A stretch of DNA of 64,000 nt, taken from positions 1-64,000 of the forward strand of contig VUYV01000517.1 of NCBI GenBank assembly GCA_008711295.1, in the 5' to 3' direction. Source of the stretch: Anarhynchus alexandrinus (lineage: Eukaryota; Chordata; Aves; Charadriiformes; Charadriidae). The notes below the pieces were generated by a model. It was not told where the DNA came from. It saw only the letters and a list, made by a program, of their open reading frames with translations, and did not search any database. Position 1 is the first letter of the stretch. The number at the start of each line of letters is the position of its first letter. Of the stretch, positions 10,736-23,996 are shown piece by piece. The translations under genes were made by a program, and so were the position numbers.

Positions 10736-12576
10736 TTACTAAATGAACTCGGGATTTATTAAAATATCATGGCTCTGCCTAACCTGCTTTTACTAGTGTA
10801 CAGTAATTATGCAATGCCAGGAGGTCTAACAGCTTCACTTACTGCGTGACTTTGACTGAAGTACTGGAAACTGTCAGCCGCCTTCTCGTGTTTTGTTGGG
10901 TTTTGGGGTTTTTTAATGTAATGATAGCGAAGCTGAAGTGAACATGATCTTAAGCAAGCAGGTCACAACTGAAAGGCCTGTGTTTTGTTTTCATTTAGGC
11001 TGAGGTGTTCCACCCTGAATGTGTGCTTTAGGCTTACCACCTAATTACAAACTTCAGAAAGTCCTGGGAAAGATTTCCATGCAGTGGAAAATATATTTTT
11101 TTTCTTGTATCTCTTTCTGTAAGGAAATCCAGCTCCTCTGCAGAGATTCCTCTGCTGGAATCCAGACAGTAGGAAGAACCAAGTGAAAAGTTGATGCTCA
11201 AAAATGTTTATATTGTTAATGATGCTTCTTTTTATAGTGTGCTTTCCACATGACTACAGTGGAAATCTATCACAAACATATGAAAAACACTCCCTCTCAT
11301 ACAGAGGGATCCCAGGTGGGTTACCCGGAATTAGTGTTACCGTTTAACATGAATGTATGCTTCATCTCATCCATCCATAAAATGTAAATAACTTTATGTG
11401 TTGATTAAAGATTAAATGATGATCACAGGAGGTGGTGATTAGTAGTATGTGCAATAAATAATTTGGTTACATCTTGAGTAAGTAGAAAAAATTAAAATAG
11501 TGCTGCTCCTATGAAGAAGAATCTTTGGTTTTTCTCCGATGTTCCTTAACTGACTGGTAGCTACTTGTAAAATATTGTCACTGCCACCCTGGACAGCAGC
11601 AGCAGTACACTTCATGGATATTTAAGTTGTAGGTATGGGATTTGGAAAGCAGCTAGTTCTGCTTTTCTGTCATACATAGCACACTTTCCACTCTCCAGGC
11701 TGACTGTGTATAAATGAATATCAATATGAATGTAAATGATGGAACGTGGTTTGAGTTAAAGCTGTCCATCATGTGTGAAATGATTATTCATGCTATTAAG
11801 GCCAAAAATAGCACCATGCGCTCTAACATGTCAATGGCTACTACGTGCTCCCTACAGAAAGAATATTAGTAAGATCTTTATAATTCTAATCTTTATCCTT
11901 TTTGTTTCTGAAGAAAATCAATGGCTAGTGAAAAATTATGGGATCTGATTCTGAGGGCCTTTATGAACATTACTTTCTATGAAGTAATCTGCTTCTGAAA
12001 ATTTATTTATATTCTGGCCAAGGGTTTAATGCAAAATGAGAACTTGTGGGAAAAGACAAACCTTTTCCCAAGTTACACCCAGCCCTCCCCCGGACGCTAG
12101 GTGAACCGGGCACCCGGTTCCTCTGGCCAATTTGTGCTTAACATAGACCTCAGTGGAGACGGCGTTTGAGCACCCGTTCCCGGTGCCTGGAAGGGACGGG
12201 ACGTACCCTGGCACACTACGGAAATGGGTAACTGTGGGCAGTTGTGCCCTGCTGTGAGGAGTTACTCACATACTGTGGGCATGGGGATATCCGGGATCCG
12301 TACTTCTGTCCTGCATCCCCGCGGGGGTCGGAAGCGTTACTGTCCTAGCTGCCTGCAAATCACCGGTGGGAATGCGACCTGTTACTGCGTGCTGCAGCGC
12401 TGCAGTTGTGTAACAGCCATTAACATTGCTGCAGGCGGCAGTCAACAAACCAAAGGATCTGACTACTCTTCTCTTGGTGCCTTATTGGATTTTGTGGTTT
12501 GGTTATTTATTTTTTTTTTAATGAATGTTATTTGAACTGTTTAAAGTAGTATGTTCAGGGTAGGATGTAGATGTAC
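10736..12576. other. Intergenic sequence, no gene seen
   Basis: AT-rich sequence with a GGTTTTGGGGTTTT-type tract near 10895-10915. From about 12060 to 12440 it is GC-richer, with several CGs and an uninterrupted but unrecognised reading frame (12224-12535, +). I could not assign this piece to any gene or repeat family. Confidence 0.6.
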
Positions 12577-12767
12577 TGGCACTGGCACAGGTTGCCCAGA
12601 GAGGTTGTTGAGGCCCCATCCCTGGAGGTGTTCAAGGCCAGGCTGGACGTGGCCTTGGGCAACCTGGTCTAGTGGGAGGTGTCCCTGCCTATGGCAGGGG
12701 GGTTGGAACTCGATGATCTTCAAGGTCCTTTCCAACCTAAACCATTCTATGATTCTATGATTCTATG
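12577..12767 (+). mobile_element. CR1 LINE 3' terminal fragment
   Basis: Only the last ~190 nt of a CR1 are present: GGCACAGGTTGCCCAGAGAG, the block beginning CCCATCCCTGGAGGTGTTCA, TTGGAACTCGATGATCTTCA and TCCAACCTAAACC. It ends with three overlapping ATTCTATG tail units, the classic CR1 3' microsatellite. Strong 5' truncation is typical of CR1. Confidence 0.95.
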
Positions 12768-15019
12768 TAGAAGGTAACTATAGGAAATCAGTTTCATGAC
12801 ATAAATCAGGTAGTCATACAGTCATTGCTTTTGGGTGTAATACTCCTGTTTATAAGGTCCTGTGTGCTCTGTGCAGTGCACGTTTAGCAAGTTCAATGCT
12901 ATATAGATGAATTAAGTATATACAGTAACTCAGGTTTTAGAAGTATAGTGTCTACTGTATTGGCAAAGGGGAGTTATGCAGCATAGGCTCAGCGTATGCT
13001 CCTAAGAAGCATCAGTCCTCCTGGAGACGGATCGGTGCGTGTATGGCAGCAGTGCCTGGGACCTGCCTGTGTACAGAGCGTACCTGGAGCGACAGCGCGG
13101 CAGCTCCGTAACAGCAGAAAGCCTGCTTTAATGTACAGTGTCTCACATGTTCTTCCTGTGTAAAACTTTCGGGTGTAAGAAGAGGACCTAACAAGAAGTC
13201 AGGCAGTCTAATTTTGATAACCTCAGTTTCATGGCTTCACCAAATGTATAGCGGGTGCAAGCTCCTCTTCTGCTACCCCACACATCTTGTGGAGCGGGAA
13301 ATCACGGCGACTGATCTCTTTCATTTCCTGCTTCTGCGGGATGTCGTCCCCTGGGCTGGTATTGCGAGTACTGTTTCAAACTTGCTTTTCGTGTCAATAG
13401 CATGTACTAGTCCTTGGAGGGAATCTGAAAGATTTGCATAGGGAACAAACTAAACTCTTCTGCTTAAATATATCTTATAATTAAGAGCATTCCCTTTTCA
13501 ACCAAGTCAGTCTTTTACTCACCTGTTGTATTTTGACAGATGCGTTGTTTTCTTTCATTCCTACTTATTAAGGTGTCCTGCTTATAATAGTGTTCTTAAT
13601 ATCAAGAGCGAGACAGGAAACTAAAACTATTTTGAACATCTAAATAATAGACAACTTAGTTTTTCATCCTGTTTGTGCCTTCTGTTCTGCATGTCATTTT
13701 AGTGTGTTCGCACCGTCATTGATGATACTGTGATGATCGGTTGTGTCTTCTGTTTTAGGGAGTTTGTTTTATTTAGTTCAAATCTTAATTTAGTACTTTG
13801 CTTTCATTATTTAAGTATGAACTACAGCTAAATTCAGAACATAAGGAACAAATGCAGTTGGTTTGCTAGAAAAATCAAAACCTTGCAGGAAGCCTATTTT
13901 CAGGCTTCTCGAGGGTTGTTACAGATGCTGCAGGCGTTCAACAAGAATGGCACAGTTTCGGGAAATTATTTCTTTTGTTGATCTTTATTTCATCATTTTG
14001 ATGGACACAGTGTTGGTTAAATGCAGTTGTTTGTAGACCCCACACGACCTTACAGAGATGGGGATGACTGAAGCCAAGTGGCAATGAGAGCAGTGAAAAC
14101 AGATTTCAGTAGATGTTGATTGGTTCGACGTACTGGTAGACTCGGTAACATCACACGTTCTGTTTGACGGCCTGAGTAAGACACACACGTTTTGCTGGAC
14201 TTCTGCAGGAATGAATTTCCTCTCAGGCAAGGAAGAGTCTCTGCCTTTTAAGCACTTGACACTGCCAGGTTGGGTGGTGCCTGACAGAGCGATTTGGGAA
14301 TTTGGCAGTGCAACTTTTAACGGATGTGGAGTGAAGTAGAGTACGTGCTGTTAAGTGTACAGGCTGAGATCTGGACTGAGCGTATGTGATTTCTGACTCT
14401 TGCGTGAAACTGCAGCAGATCAAATGGCAAAGAAATCACCCATGGCGAATCTGGGAAGTTAAAAGAGAATTACAACAAAAGACAATTTTAATAAATAAAT
14501 ATTAAATGTTGTTTAAAGCCTCTGTCCCTTCCAAGATGTACTTGTTCAGCCTGTTCCTCCCTAAGTGGTGTGCACAGATTTGCAAGTCATTTCAAGCACA
14601 GTAACCTCTCCCTGGTGTACAAAACCCAGAAGTTCTGGTAACGGGTATGCACATAAGCCCAATTGTTTACTGAGCTCTTTAGTTTCAGTGGTAGATGAGT
14701 ATATTTGTAGAAAGTAAAAAAAATTCCTTGGTCTAACCATGTCATCTGTGATACTCATGTTGGGATTGTTCTGTGGTGCATAACTCCCGTAACAGGCTCA
14801 CAGTGTTGAAAACCTGGCTGTCCTGGAGGAGCGCTGCGTCACCACGCTACGTTCCTCCTGTTCCCTTCCTGCACCCTCCAGACTGTCCTCTCCTGCTTAG
14901 TGTCAGCAGGACAGACACCTGCAGCTGATCCATTTAGCTGGAGGAATGTGCACTTCATGCTTTTGCACCACTTGGGAGTTGAATCTTTTTAAAGAGGGCA
15001 GGTGCCATGGGATTCTTGC
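12768..15019. other. Intergenic sequence, no gene seen
   Basis: Mixed AT-rich sequence. Short GC-richer stretches near 13010-13100 and 14820-14900 show no coding or repeat signature that I recognise. Confidence 0.6.
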
Positions 15020-15944
15020 TGTATTGGGTTTGCGTGGCAAGGTTTGGGTGGCTGGGGGCTACAGGGATGACTTCTGTGAGAAGCTGCTGGAAGCTTCCCC
15101 TGTGTCTGATAGACCCAATGCCAGCTGGCTCCAAGATGGACCTGCTGCTGGCCAAGGCTGAGCCCATCAGCAACAGTGGCAGCACGTTGGGGGCGGCATA
15201 GTTAAGAAGGGGGGGTTGGGGGGAAAGCCCTGCACAGCAGCAGCCGGGGAGAGGAGTGAGAATATGCGAGAGCAGCAGCTCTGCTGGCACCCAGGTCAGT
15301 GGAGGAGGAGAAGGAGGAGGAGGTCCAGGTCCAGGTGCTGGAGCAGAGATTCCCTTGCGGCCCATGGTGAAGACCATGGTGAGGCAGGCTGTCCCCCTGC
15401 AGCCCATGGAGGTCCATGGTGGAGCAGATGTCCACCTGCAGCCCATGGAGGACCCCATGCTGGAGCAGGGGGATGCCTGAAGGAGGCTGTGACCCCGTGG
15501 AGAGCCTGCGCTGGAGCAGGCTCCTGTCAGCACCTCTGACCCCCGGAGAGGAGCCCAGGCTGGAGCAGGGAAAAGTGAGGAGTCCTCCCTGAGGAGGAAG
15601 GGGCGGCAGAGACACCGTGTGATGGACTGACCACAGCCCCCATTGCTGCACCACGGGGGGAGGAGGGAGAGAAATTCAGAGTGGGGTTGATTCTGGGAAG
15701 AAGTGGGGAGGGAGGTGTTTAAAATTTAGTTCTTATTTCTCATTACCCTACTCTGATTTGATTGGTAATAAATTAATTTCCCCAAGTTGAGTCTGTTTTG
15801 CCCATGACGGTAATGGGTGAGTGATCTCCCTGTCCTTATCTCAGCCCGTGAGCCTTTCGTTATATTCTCGCCCCCATCCAGCTGAGGAGGGGAGCGACAG
15901 AGGGCTTGGTGGGCACTGGGCGTCCGGTGGGGGACAGCCCAGCA
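15020..15944 (+). mobile_element. Solo LTR of an endogenous retrovirus, probably avian ERVL class
   Basis: It starts TGTATTGGGTTTGCGTGGCA and ends near CCCAGCA, giving the TG..CA ends of an LTR of ~925 bp. The opening block, the 'agaagctgctggaagcttcc' region and the internal GCAGCCCATGGAGG repeats match a common bird LTR that I know as ERVL-type. A poly(A) signal AATAAA lies at 15767-15772. No second LTR and no gag/pol/env-like sequence is present nearby, so this is a solo LTR left by recombination. Bases adjoining the two ends (CTTGC and CGTTG) do not form a clear target duplication, so the exact right end is uncertain. Open reading frames inside it are chance frames. Confidence 0.75.
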
Positions 15945-18900
15945 CGTTGGCAGGCACCGGGGTTCCGTGTGTTTTGCCTTCCAGCCCTACAGCCTCGTCC
16001 GGCTGCTGCCGTGCTCCCCACCCCCGGCCAAAGGGTGCTGCTGTGCCGTGCCCGTGTCCTGCAGACACGTTACCGCGCCAGACCTGTGCGCCGTGTGCCG
16101 TCCTGCTGCCAGCTCAAACGGCGCTCTGGCTTCCCTGCTGAAACCGGTCAGGGTTTTCCCTTTATTCAGCAAAACCACGGAGAGAACAATGATTCAACAC
16201 AATAGCATGTTTATTATTCTTGTCAAACCTGGCCACGGGTTCTACTCCTGGCCATTATTCCACTCTTGCTGAATTTTAATGGAAAACTTTCAGATAATTT
16301 TATTAACAGAAAGTTCAGTCTGGCACTTAATTTATAATTAACAGGCTACCAATGTTTAGTTCATTCTTCAATTAAGAGAAGGACTATTACAGTGCTGAGG
16401 TCTGAGTATTGCTGACTCTCCAGCTAAGAGAGACTCTCCAGTTGTTTGCTAACACTTCAGATTTTATAGAGGTTTATGACTCACATGAAGAGTAGCTTAA
16501 GAAATTTCCATAGTTGTTAATTATTATGTGTACACTATTTTTGCCACAAGAGGTTGCTGTATACCTACAGCTTATTCGGGTTCTGCTGGCTGAGCGAGCC
16601 TCAGAAAACACAGCTATTTTCCTACAAGCACATATATTTTGATCTGCTGAAAATTTTTCAAAGAAAAAAATAATAGATTAGTTTATGAAAGCATCATTTG
16701 GTATTTCACAGAGGACACGACTGCCTAGAAGTTGTAAAGATACAAAGGGCATAAAGGTGGTAACAAAAAGTGGTATCTGATTCCTCATCCTTCTGACATT
16801 CTCTGCGCCCACAGCTGTAGTCAATTCCAAATGAAACATGGAACAAGGAATAAGGTAGAGTGCCTACAATTAAGATTTGCTGGTTTTGTAGATGCTTTCA
16901 TATTATGTTTCTAAATGTGGTCACTTCGGAACAAATTCATTGCTTCATGAACATTGAGAAGTTGTATACAGCATTTCATATTCGCCAGTTATGTATAAAG
17001 GGATGAAATTTCTGAAACGGTTCATTTATACACAGTGCTTTTCTCTTGTATTTTGGGTTTACTTCTGGTGATTAGTTCAGAAGTTATTTTTATATAAAAG
17101 AATGATTAAGACTTTTCCTAAGCTATTATTAAAAATGTTTTATATAATAGCCATCATTTTAGTTGTACAATATGCATTTACTGGATACTGAAATAGAATG
17201 GTCACTAAAATGAAGATTGACTTCAAAATTCAAGTCCAACCTTCTGCTTTTATTGTTCATAACTTTTTAAAATTCCTTCTAGTTTAATTTTTCCATATTT
17301 GGTATGTTTTTTCAAAGTTGGAGCAAACTCTGAGCTATCTTTAAGCTACACAAGCCTGAAATATTTGTTCTTTATACATTACTATCAAGGAACATAAAAA
17401 ACAATGAAAAGCAAGATTATCTATTAAAAAAACAGCTGAAATTGAAAACTTTTAACTTGGTTTATTCTATGGATCTCAGCCTTAAAAAGTAAAACAAGTC
17501 AAAAAGACGAATTTAGAATGGGCTGATTTTGTTGGAGCTGTTCTCAGATGCCAGTCAAAGACGGGCAGGCGTATAATTGCTTCTCCGCAGAGTCTCTGCA
17601 GTTGAGCTCTTCCATCCAAAAGTCTCTTGAGGTTTCTAAAGACAGTACTTTAAAATACGTTATGGAGCCCTCCAATTATGCTGAAAACTCTAGCTGCTAG
17701 TCCTTTACGAGCAGCCTAAAATTGGCTGTGCTACCTTGAATTGTCATGAATTAAAAAAGAAGGGGGCGGGGGTGGCGGTGGCAGAATGTCCCAAAGCTCT
17801 GCAGGCCTTGGCTGTAAGGGGTCCAGGAATTTGGCTGGCAAAACTGGATATACTGCGAGCATCGGCTGATTTAAACGCATAAACTATTTGAAACTAATAA
17901 GCTTGCACTTCACAAATTGAAGGACCTTAAATTTGAAGCTAGTAGGGATAACAGAATGATAATGAACTGATATTTTTATTTTTTATTTTTTTTTTAATCA
18001 AGGCTACTTTTCCTTTCAAAAGGAGCAACAAGGCCGACTCACCTCTGGTATTTTCCCCAGCTGGCGTACAGGCTTTCAGTAGCCTGGTGTAAGCACTGCG
18101 CCTGCAAACGCTGCCAGGGAGGCACAGTGTTCTGCTTGGATGGCTCACTGATCAGAAACAAATTGTCATTTTAAAGAACAGTCCCTATTATTTGTAACAA
18201 AAATGTGAAGGAACCCTGTTTTTGCTATGCTTTGGTTCCAGCTTGGTGGGGCCGAAAAGTCCCTGCTCCCGAGAAGGACCTCAGTAGCACTCATCTTTCC
18301 AGCTGTGCTTGCAGAGCTGACCTGTAATAACCACAGCGCTCCGCTAGGGCTCTTTTGGGACAGTCTTTCCCAACAGAATCTTCAGAAACATAAATTAATG
18401 TATTAGTTTATATTAGTTATTTTGGTACAGGGAAGAAAAGGGAAGGAGCCTAAAGGGCAAAGAAATTCTAGCTTGTCTCAGATTGGTCTGGAGCACATTA
18501 CTAGTGTCTTCTTCCTCCTGCCTCCTTTGGCGGCAATTTTGCTTCCACCATTATATTCTATCATCATACTGTTATTTTTTTTCTTCAAATGAGTCTATAA
18601 AGAAATTGGAATGCTTGAGTGTCAATAGATGATAGCTGAATCGTCACAGAAGAAGCAGAGAGACAGGAAAACCTAAGGAGATAAAAGGTCATAATCATTG
18701 GACCCAATTCTTATTTCAGATAAGTGTATACAGTTTTCACTTAAATAAGAGGTTTATGCATTTTTTTATATATATAGAAACGGCTAATTTTGGCACACAC
18801 AATCCATTGGCAGTCTAGGTATCCAAATCATCACTTACTGCTTGAACAGCAATTAAAAATCCATGTGAATCATGTAAAAGCTTCCCTAGCTCAGACTTTT

Positions 18901-20862
18901 AAATGTTTCAGATCATTAAGTCTAACTTTGCATTTAGATGTTTTTGTGCATAGGCAATGAGTAACTGCTCACTTATTTTCAGTAACTGCCTTTAGAGCTG
19001 CCTAAGTTAAGAGGGCTGCTTGAGAAATTCTGAATGGACAAGAGTTCTCGTAAGTGTAGGGATTTGTCCTGTGGTTTCTTGGATTTCAAGCAGGAGGCTG
19101 CATAAAGTGCACTAAAATTTCCACCCTATGTTTTTTGCTAAATTGTATTGCTTTTTGTTGTTGTTGTTTCCTGTAGCCAACAGTATTTTTTTTAATACTG
19201 TCTGTTATGTTCCCCTAAAAGATTCCCTGATGTTAGTTAGTCCTATTGCTGAGACTGAGACAGAATGTGTTATGAATATAATTTTTCTAATTAGTAGCCC
19301 TTACCAATATTTCAAATATAGTGGCTCCTTGGGAGTTCAGAGGTGTGACCATGCTGCAGACTACCTGTAGAAGCAAGGCTAGAATCCAAATTCTGCTTGT
19401 TCTGAAAGCACAAGACCTGCTTTTGGCATCATGTAGAATCTTAATTACCAGCTAACATTATTGGGACCCACAATACACTATTCCGCTACTCTGTTTGTCC
19501 TGTAACTCCCTCTCTCGGTTCATGACTGTAGACTACCGGCAGAAATACGCACTTGAAGAGATGTGTCCTGGGTTTTGTCCCTCGTGCTGCACGTGTGCCA
19601 TCGGCTGTCTCTGCTGCAGTGCTGCGTATGTGTTCATGGATCGTTGCACCTGCACGGACCGAATAACGGCATTGCTTTTCTTATTCCAGACAAAGTTCAC
19701 TACCCATCTCTTGCTGGGTTTCTGATTCACTGGAGCAACAGAAAAGACACAATCTCCCACACAGCCTCCAAAAAATGATGCAAAAGTTACATAAGGAATC
19801 AATGCTTATCTGCAGATGAAATAGAAAACGTGTTGGGTAATTTAGATCTACTCTTGCAATACTTTACCTCTGACTTAAAATTGCATTAGCCTCCTGCGCT
19901 CATTGTCAGTCCAGCTTTGTAGTGAGGTAGGAGATGTACTGCTTACCTTTTCCTTTCTCTTCTAGACAGCATCTGGTTTTGTGTAATGAAGCTATGTGGA
20001 TTCTGGCTAGAAAGTAATACTTCAACAGAAAACCATTCAGATATAAGTATATATTCACAGAATAAGTCCCTGCCCCCTTCACTTTGACTTTAGAACAGCA
20101 GTTCCTATGAGGAACAATAAGGATTGTTTGTCCTACCTCCCCACACCTTTCAGAAGCATACTCCTGACAAACAGACAAGAAAACAGCCCGCGCTGCCTGC
20201 ACGGCCAAACCTTACACACAGGTCGGCTCCCGATCGTTTTTTTAAAAAAATACGTAATGGAAGGAGTTGGGAACAGGGGGACAGAATGGAAGCAAAGCAT
20301 AGGGAAGGACAGTAATTGACAGTGAGCTGGAAAACAGTGGACAGAAAAGAGCATGGGGGACAAATTATTAACGGAAGCAATTGCAATACATGTAATGGCA
20401 TTTGGAATATTTTAGTTGATATGACTGATTATTATTTTTTACTATTTATCCTATTAACACTTCTACAAAGTAGCACCTATACCTATGGGAGCTGCTGACA
20501 AGTATCGTAAGAGATTAAACATCACAAATACAGTAAGTTCTGATGTGTTATCAGTGAAATTAGTGAGGCTCTGCACAGGCTCTGCTATGGACAGCAGCTG
20601 CAAGACCTGAGCTGGGGCAGGTAGTCATCATACAGTAGTTTGATATAGGTGTTGTTTGTAACTTGATACTAAGCTCCACTCTTGTTTTGCCCTGCAAAGC
20701 CCTGTGACCAACTTCTAGCCTGGTTTCATAGGGAAAACGCCTAGATACAACCCCTGTGTGCACACCTCCTTGCTCCCCTTCCTCTTTCCCCACTAGGTTT
20801 GCAACTAGTTGGTTCAGTTCAAGAAAAATCAACTGACTGTAATGCTTCAATGAAATGAAGTA
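15945..20862. other. Intergenic sequence, no gene seen
   Basis: About 4.9 kb. The first ~250 nt are GC-rich; the rest is strongly AT-rich, with poly-T tracts near 17970-17998 and 19180. I see no splice-consistent exons, tRNA-like cloverleaf or recognisable transposon. Old unclassified repeats cannot be excluded by eye. Confidence 0.6.
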
Positions 20863-21200
20863 TTCAAGGGCAAGTCCTGCCTGACCAACCTAGTGGCCTT
20901 CTGTGATGGAGTAACTACACCAGTGGACAAGGGAGGAGCTACGGCTGTCGTCTGTCTGGACTTCTGTGAGGCCTTTGACACGGTCCCCCCCAACAACCTG
21001 CTCTCTGAATTGGAGAGATACGGATTTGATGGGTGGACTGTTCGGTGGATGAGGAATTTGTTGGATGGTCACATCCAGAGGGTGGTGGTCAACGGCTCAA
21101 TGTGCAGATGGAGATCGGTGACAAATGGTGTCCCTTGGGGGTCTGTACTGGGACCGATACTGTTCAATGTCTTCATCAATGACATAGCCAGTGGGATCCA
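20863..21200 (+). mobile_element. CR1 LINE fragment, reverse transcriptase core, truncated at both ends
   Basis: The + frame gives [16 protein letters not shown], then [40 protein letters not shown], and [20 protein letters not shown]. These are motifs of the CR1 reverse transcriptase palm (FDTV with its catalytic Asp; the [10 protein letters not shown] motif). The usual Gln is Trp here (GVPWGS). It stops before the catalytic FADD motif, and neither a 3' UTR nor a tail is present. A CR1 fragment lacking its own 3' end is unusual and implies a later deletion. Confidence 0.92.
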
Positions 21201-23179
21201 ACCGTCACAAAGCTATTGAATATAAGGTGGTGTTGATTCTACTAGTTACAGAACAAGTTGTTTTCTTAAAATCAGTAAATAGAGAATTTTCTACCAAATT
21301 ACTGTTTTGCATGAGAATGAATCTGACAGGATAAAAGCAGCTACGTTGAAAGGAAGCTCCTAAAATTTACAAAATTATCTTCTTTGAAGGAGCCATTTAA
21401 AACCAAGAATTGCAATAGTAGGTTAAGATGAGAAGCCCAAGCTAACATAAACAACACAGAAGCTGAGCAGAAAAAATGAGAAGTCTGATTTCTTATTTCG
21501 CTAGTCCCCAGCATTACAGTGAACACTGCTGCTGTTGTATTTCAGCTTGGTCTAACGTTCCTGCATTCAAAAAAAAAAAAAAAGCCGGCTTTAAATCTGC
21601 TAGAAGCTTGCATGATAAGTGTGAGACTCTGAGGACAGCCATAACGTTTGTGAGAAGAAAAAAAAGAAGGAGCTGTACAATTTCAGTGGCTGGGAATGGA
21701 CAAATCATCTGAACAAATGAGTGGAAGGAGCAGAGGGCAGAACAGTTTAAGTAGAAAAACAGCTGTGGGCTAAATTCATCCCAAAAGGAAGCTACTGATG
21801 AGAGCAAAAATCTTTATGTGGCTGGCTCTACTGAGACAAATAGGGAAGCACTAAAATCAAGCCCTACTTAAAAATATTTTGATCCTGAGCTATCCTATGG
21901 AACCACAGAACCTAAATCCAATTGACTGTAAATACTATTTCAAAACTTCTGGGTTCATACACAAAGGGAGAGTGAGTGAGTAGTGGGCCTGAGGAGGAAC
22001 AGATCCCAGAACGGTGGAGTCATAGCTCATTTTTTTGTCTCAGATTTCAGAGACAAAGACAAAATCATAACATAGTGCCAGAACTAGGACATCTCCTCCT
22101 CTGAGAGAGAAAATTCTTTCCTTTCCAGACATACACCTCATCACATGGGCAAAACGGAGGGAAGAGAATGTGATGAAGAGGATTCTCTACCGGAAGACAG
22201 AACAGCTGCTGGCTGAGTCGCACACGGCATCCTGCCCTTCCTTTGGGACAAGTCTTCGGCTACTAAGCTGCTGAAGTCACAATGAAAGAAGTGCAAGATA
22301 ACTAATTGCTCTGCTAACTCTGAGAGGCTTTGTCTCCATGTTGCGCTGCTCCTCTAATACCATACAAGGCAATCGTGTCAGATGTTCTTGAGAGGATGCT
22401 CTTCTTGTGTGTAAGCCTGTAACTTGCTGCTGAACACATATATGTGTTCTCTTTTGTGCCCCTTACAGACACATTGAAAGATGCTCCGTGAAATGCACGC
22501 ATAGCGTAGAAAATGTTCCAGAATACTCTGGCACTGTAATAATTATTTTGCAGTTAAATGCAGATTTAGTTTTTCATGATGAATTGCATGTGAAAATAAA
22601 TCATAGTTTGCCCAGCGAACCCTTAGTATTATTTATAAATGTATTTTGGATTGGCCCTACATTTTCCTTTTTTGGTGTGAGGAGGATTAATTTTTTAATG
22701 AATTATGTGGAACTGTATTGTAGAAATTATGTGTAGGGAAGCCAAGCACTTTGGCCTTTATGCGGGGAATAGCTGGAGTATTGGACATTTGGGGTGGAAA
22801 AGGCAAGCAGTTTGAGGTTGGGAGAGAAAAACACGAGATGAGTATTTCTGCTAACATTATCAACTGTTGTGCTCATAATGATGGCATTCAGACCATCACT
22901 GCTAAACCTATGTCTTAATACTTAAAAAACCCCACTTAAACACTAAACCCATTAATGTGAGATGGTTATCTAAATGTAAAAAAAACAGCTAGAGATAATG
23001 CTCTGTAGTGGCTACTTTGGTATAGCTCATCGGGGTTACACAGGTAGCGTTGACTTCAGTTTAGGTGCACCAAAGTAAAAATATCAGTACCTCATTTTCT
23101 TTCTCACAAGCTGCCTTTTGAGTTATCTTTTGGATAAACTAAATACTTTAAAACACTTACTGTTAGGCATCAGCAGCAG
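21201..23179. other. Intergenic sequence, no gene seen
   Basis: AT-rich sequence with an A15 run near 21570. No coding or repeat family identified. Confidence 0.6.
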
Positions 23180-23384
23180 CTGTCAGATCGTTTTTGTGGT
23201 TATCTTCTGTACCCTCTCTAATTTTTCAGTAACTTGGAAAACATGGATAGGGAGACTGGAAATGGTGTTCCACTACTGGTGTTACCAAAGCCATAGTCAG
23301 AGGTGGTACCACCTCTCTGCACGTGCTCACTAATCCCTTTGTATACAGGCAAAGAATGCACTAGCATTTTGTGGTGCAGCAACA
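23180..23384 (-). mobile_element. Possible ancient CR1/L3-like LINE remnant
   Basis: The block TTCTGTACCCTCTCTAATTT and the later stretch ending ACAGGCAAAGAATGCACTAGC resemble the antisense of old, highly diverged CR1/L3 3' regions ('accctctccaa..', 'aggatagcattagcc'). It abuts a younger CR1 in the same orientation. The match is from memory of the family pattern and is weak. Confidence 0.35.
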
Positions 23385-23996
23385 TTCATGGAATGGTTTG
23401 GGTTGGAAGGGACCTTAAAGACCATCTCGTTCCATCCCCTGCCCAGGGCAGGGACACCTCCCACCAGCCCAGGTTGCTCCAAGCCCCGTCCAACCTGGCC
23501 TTGAACACCTCCAGGGATGGGGCAGCCACAGCTTCTCGGGGCAACCTGCGCCAGGGGCTCACCACCCGCACAGGAGAGAATTTCTTCCCATTCTCCACCA
23601 AGCCTGTATTTGTGCTTGGGATTGCCCCGACCCACGTGCAGGACCTCGCACTTGAACTCCATGAGGTTGGCTTGGGCCTATGACCTCTCCAGCGTGTCCA
23701 GGTCCCTCTGGATGGCATTCCTCCCCTCCAGCGTGTTGACTGCTCCACACAGCTTGGTGGTGTTGGCGAACTTGCTGAGGGTGCACTTGATCCCACTGTC
23801 CATGTCACCAACAGAGGTGTTGAACAGCACCGGTCCCAGTACCGACCCCTGAGGAGCACCACTCGTCACTGGTCTCCACTTGGACATGGAGCCGCTGACC
23901 ACAACTCTTTGAGTCTGACTGTCCATCCGTCAAATCCATGTGTCTCCAATTTAGAGACGAGGACGTCGTGCAGAATGGTGTCAAATGCTTTGCGGG
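23385..23996 (-). mobile_element. CR1 LINE, minus strand, internally deleted
   Basis: The complement reads, 5' to 3', as part of CR1 ORF2 ([83 protein letters not shown]). It then jumps at about 23590 into the 3' UTR (complement of 23400-23590), ending at GGAATGGTTTGGGTTGGAAGG reversed. The several hundred bases normally lying between these parts are missing. The usual FADD catalytic pair reads FANT, so the copy would be inactive even without the deletion. It sits immediately 5' of the TANC1 CpG island. Confidence 0.93.

Noticed and set aside
14955..15654. Minus-strand frames of 150-192 codons
   Set aside because: They lie antisense within the solo LTR and have no retroviral protein motif.
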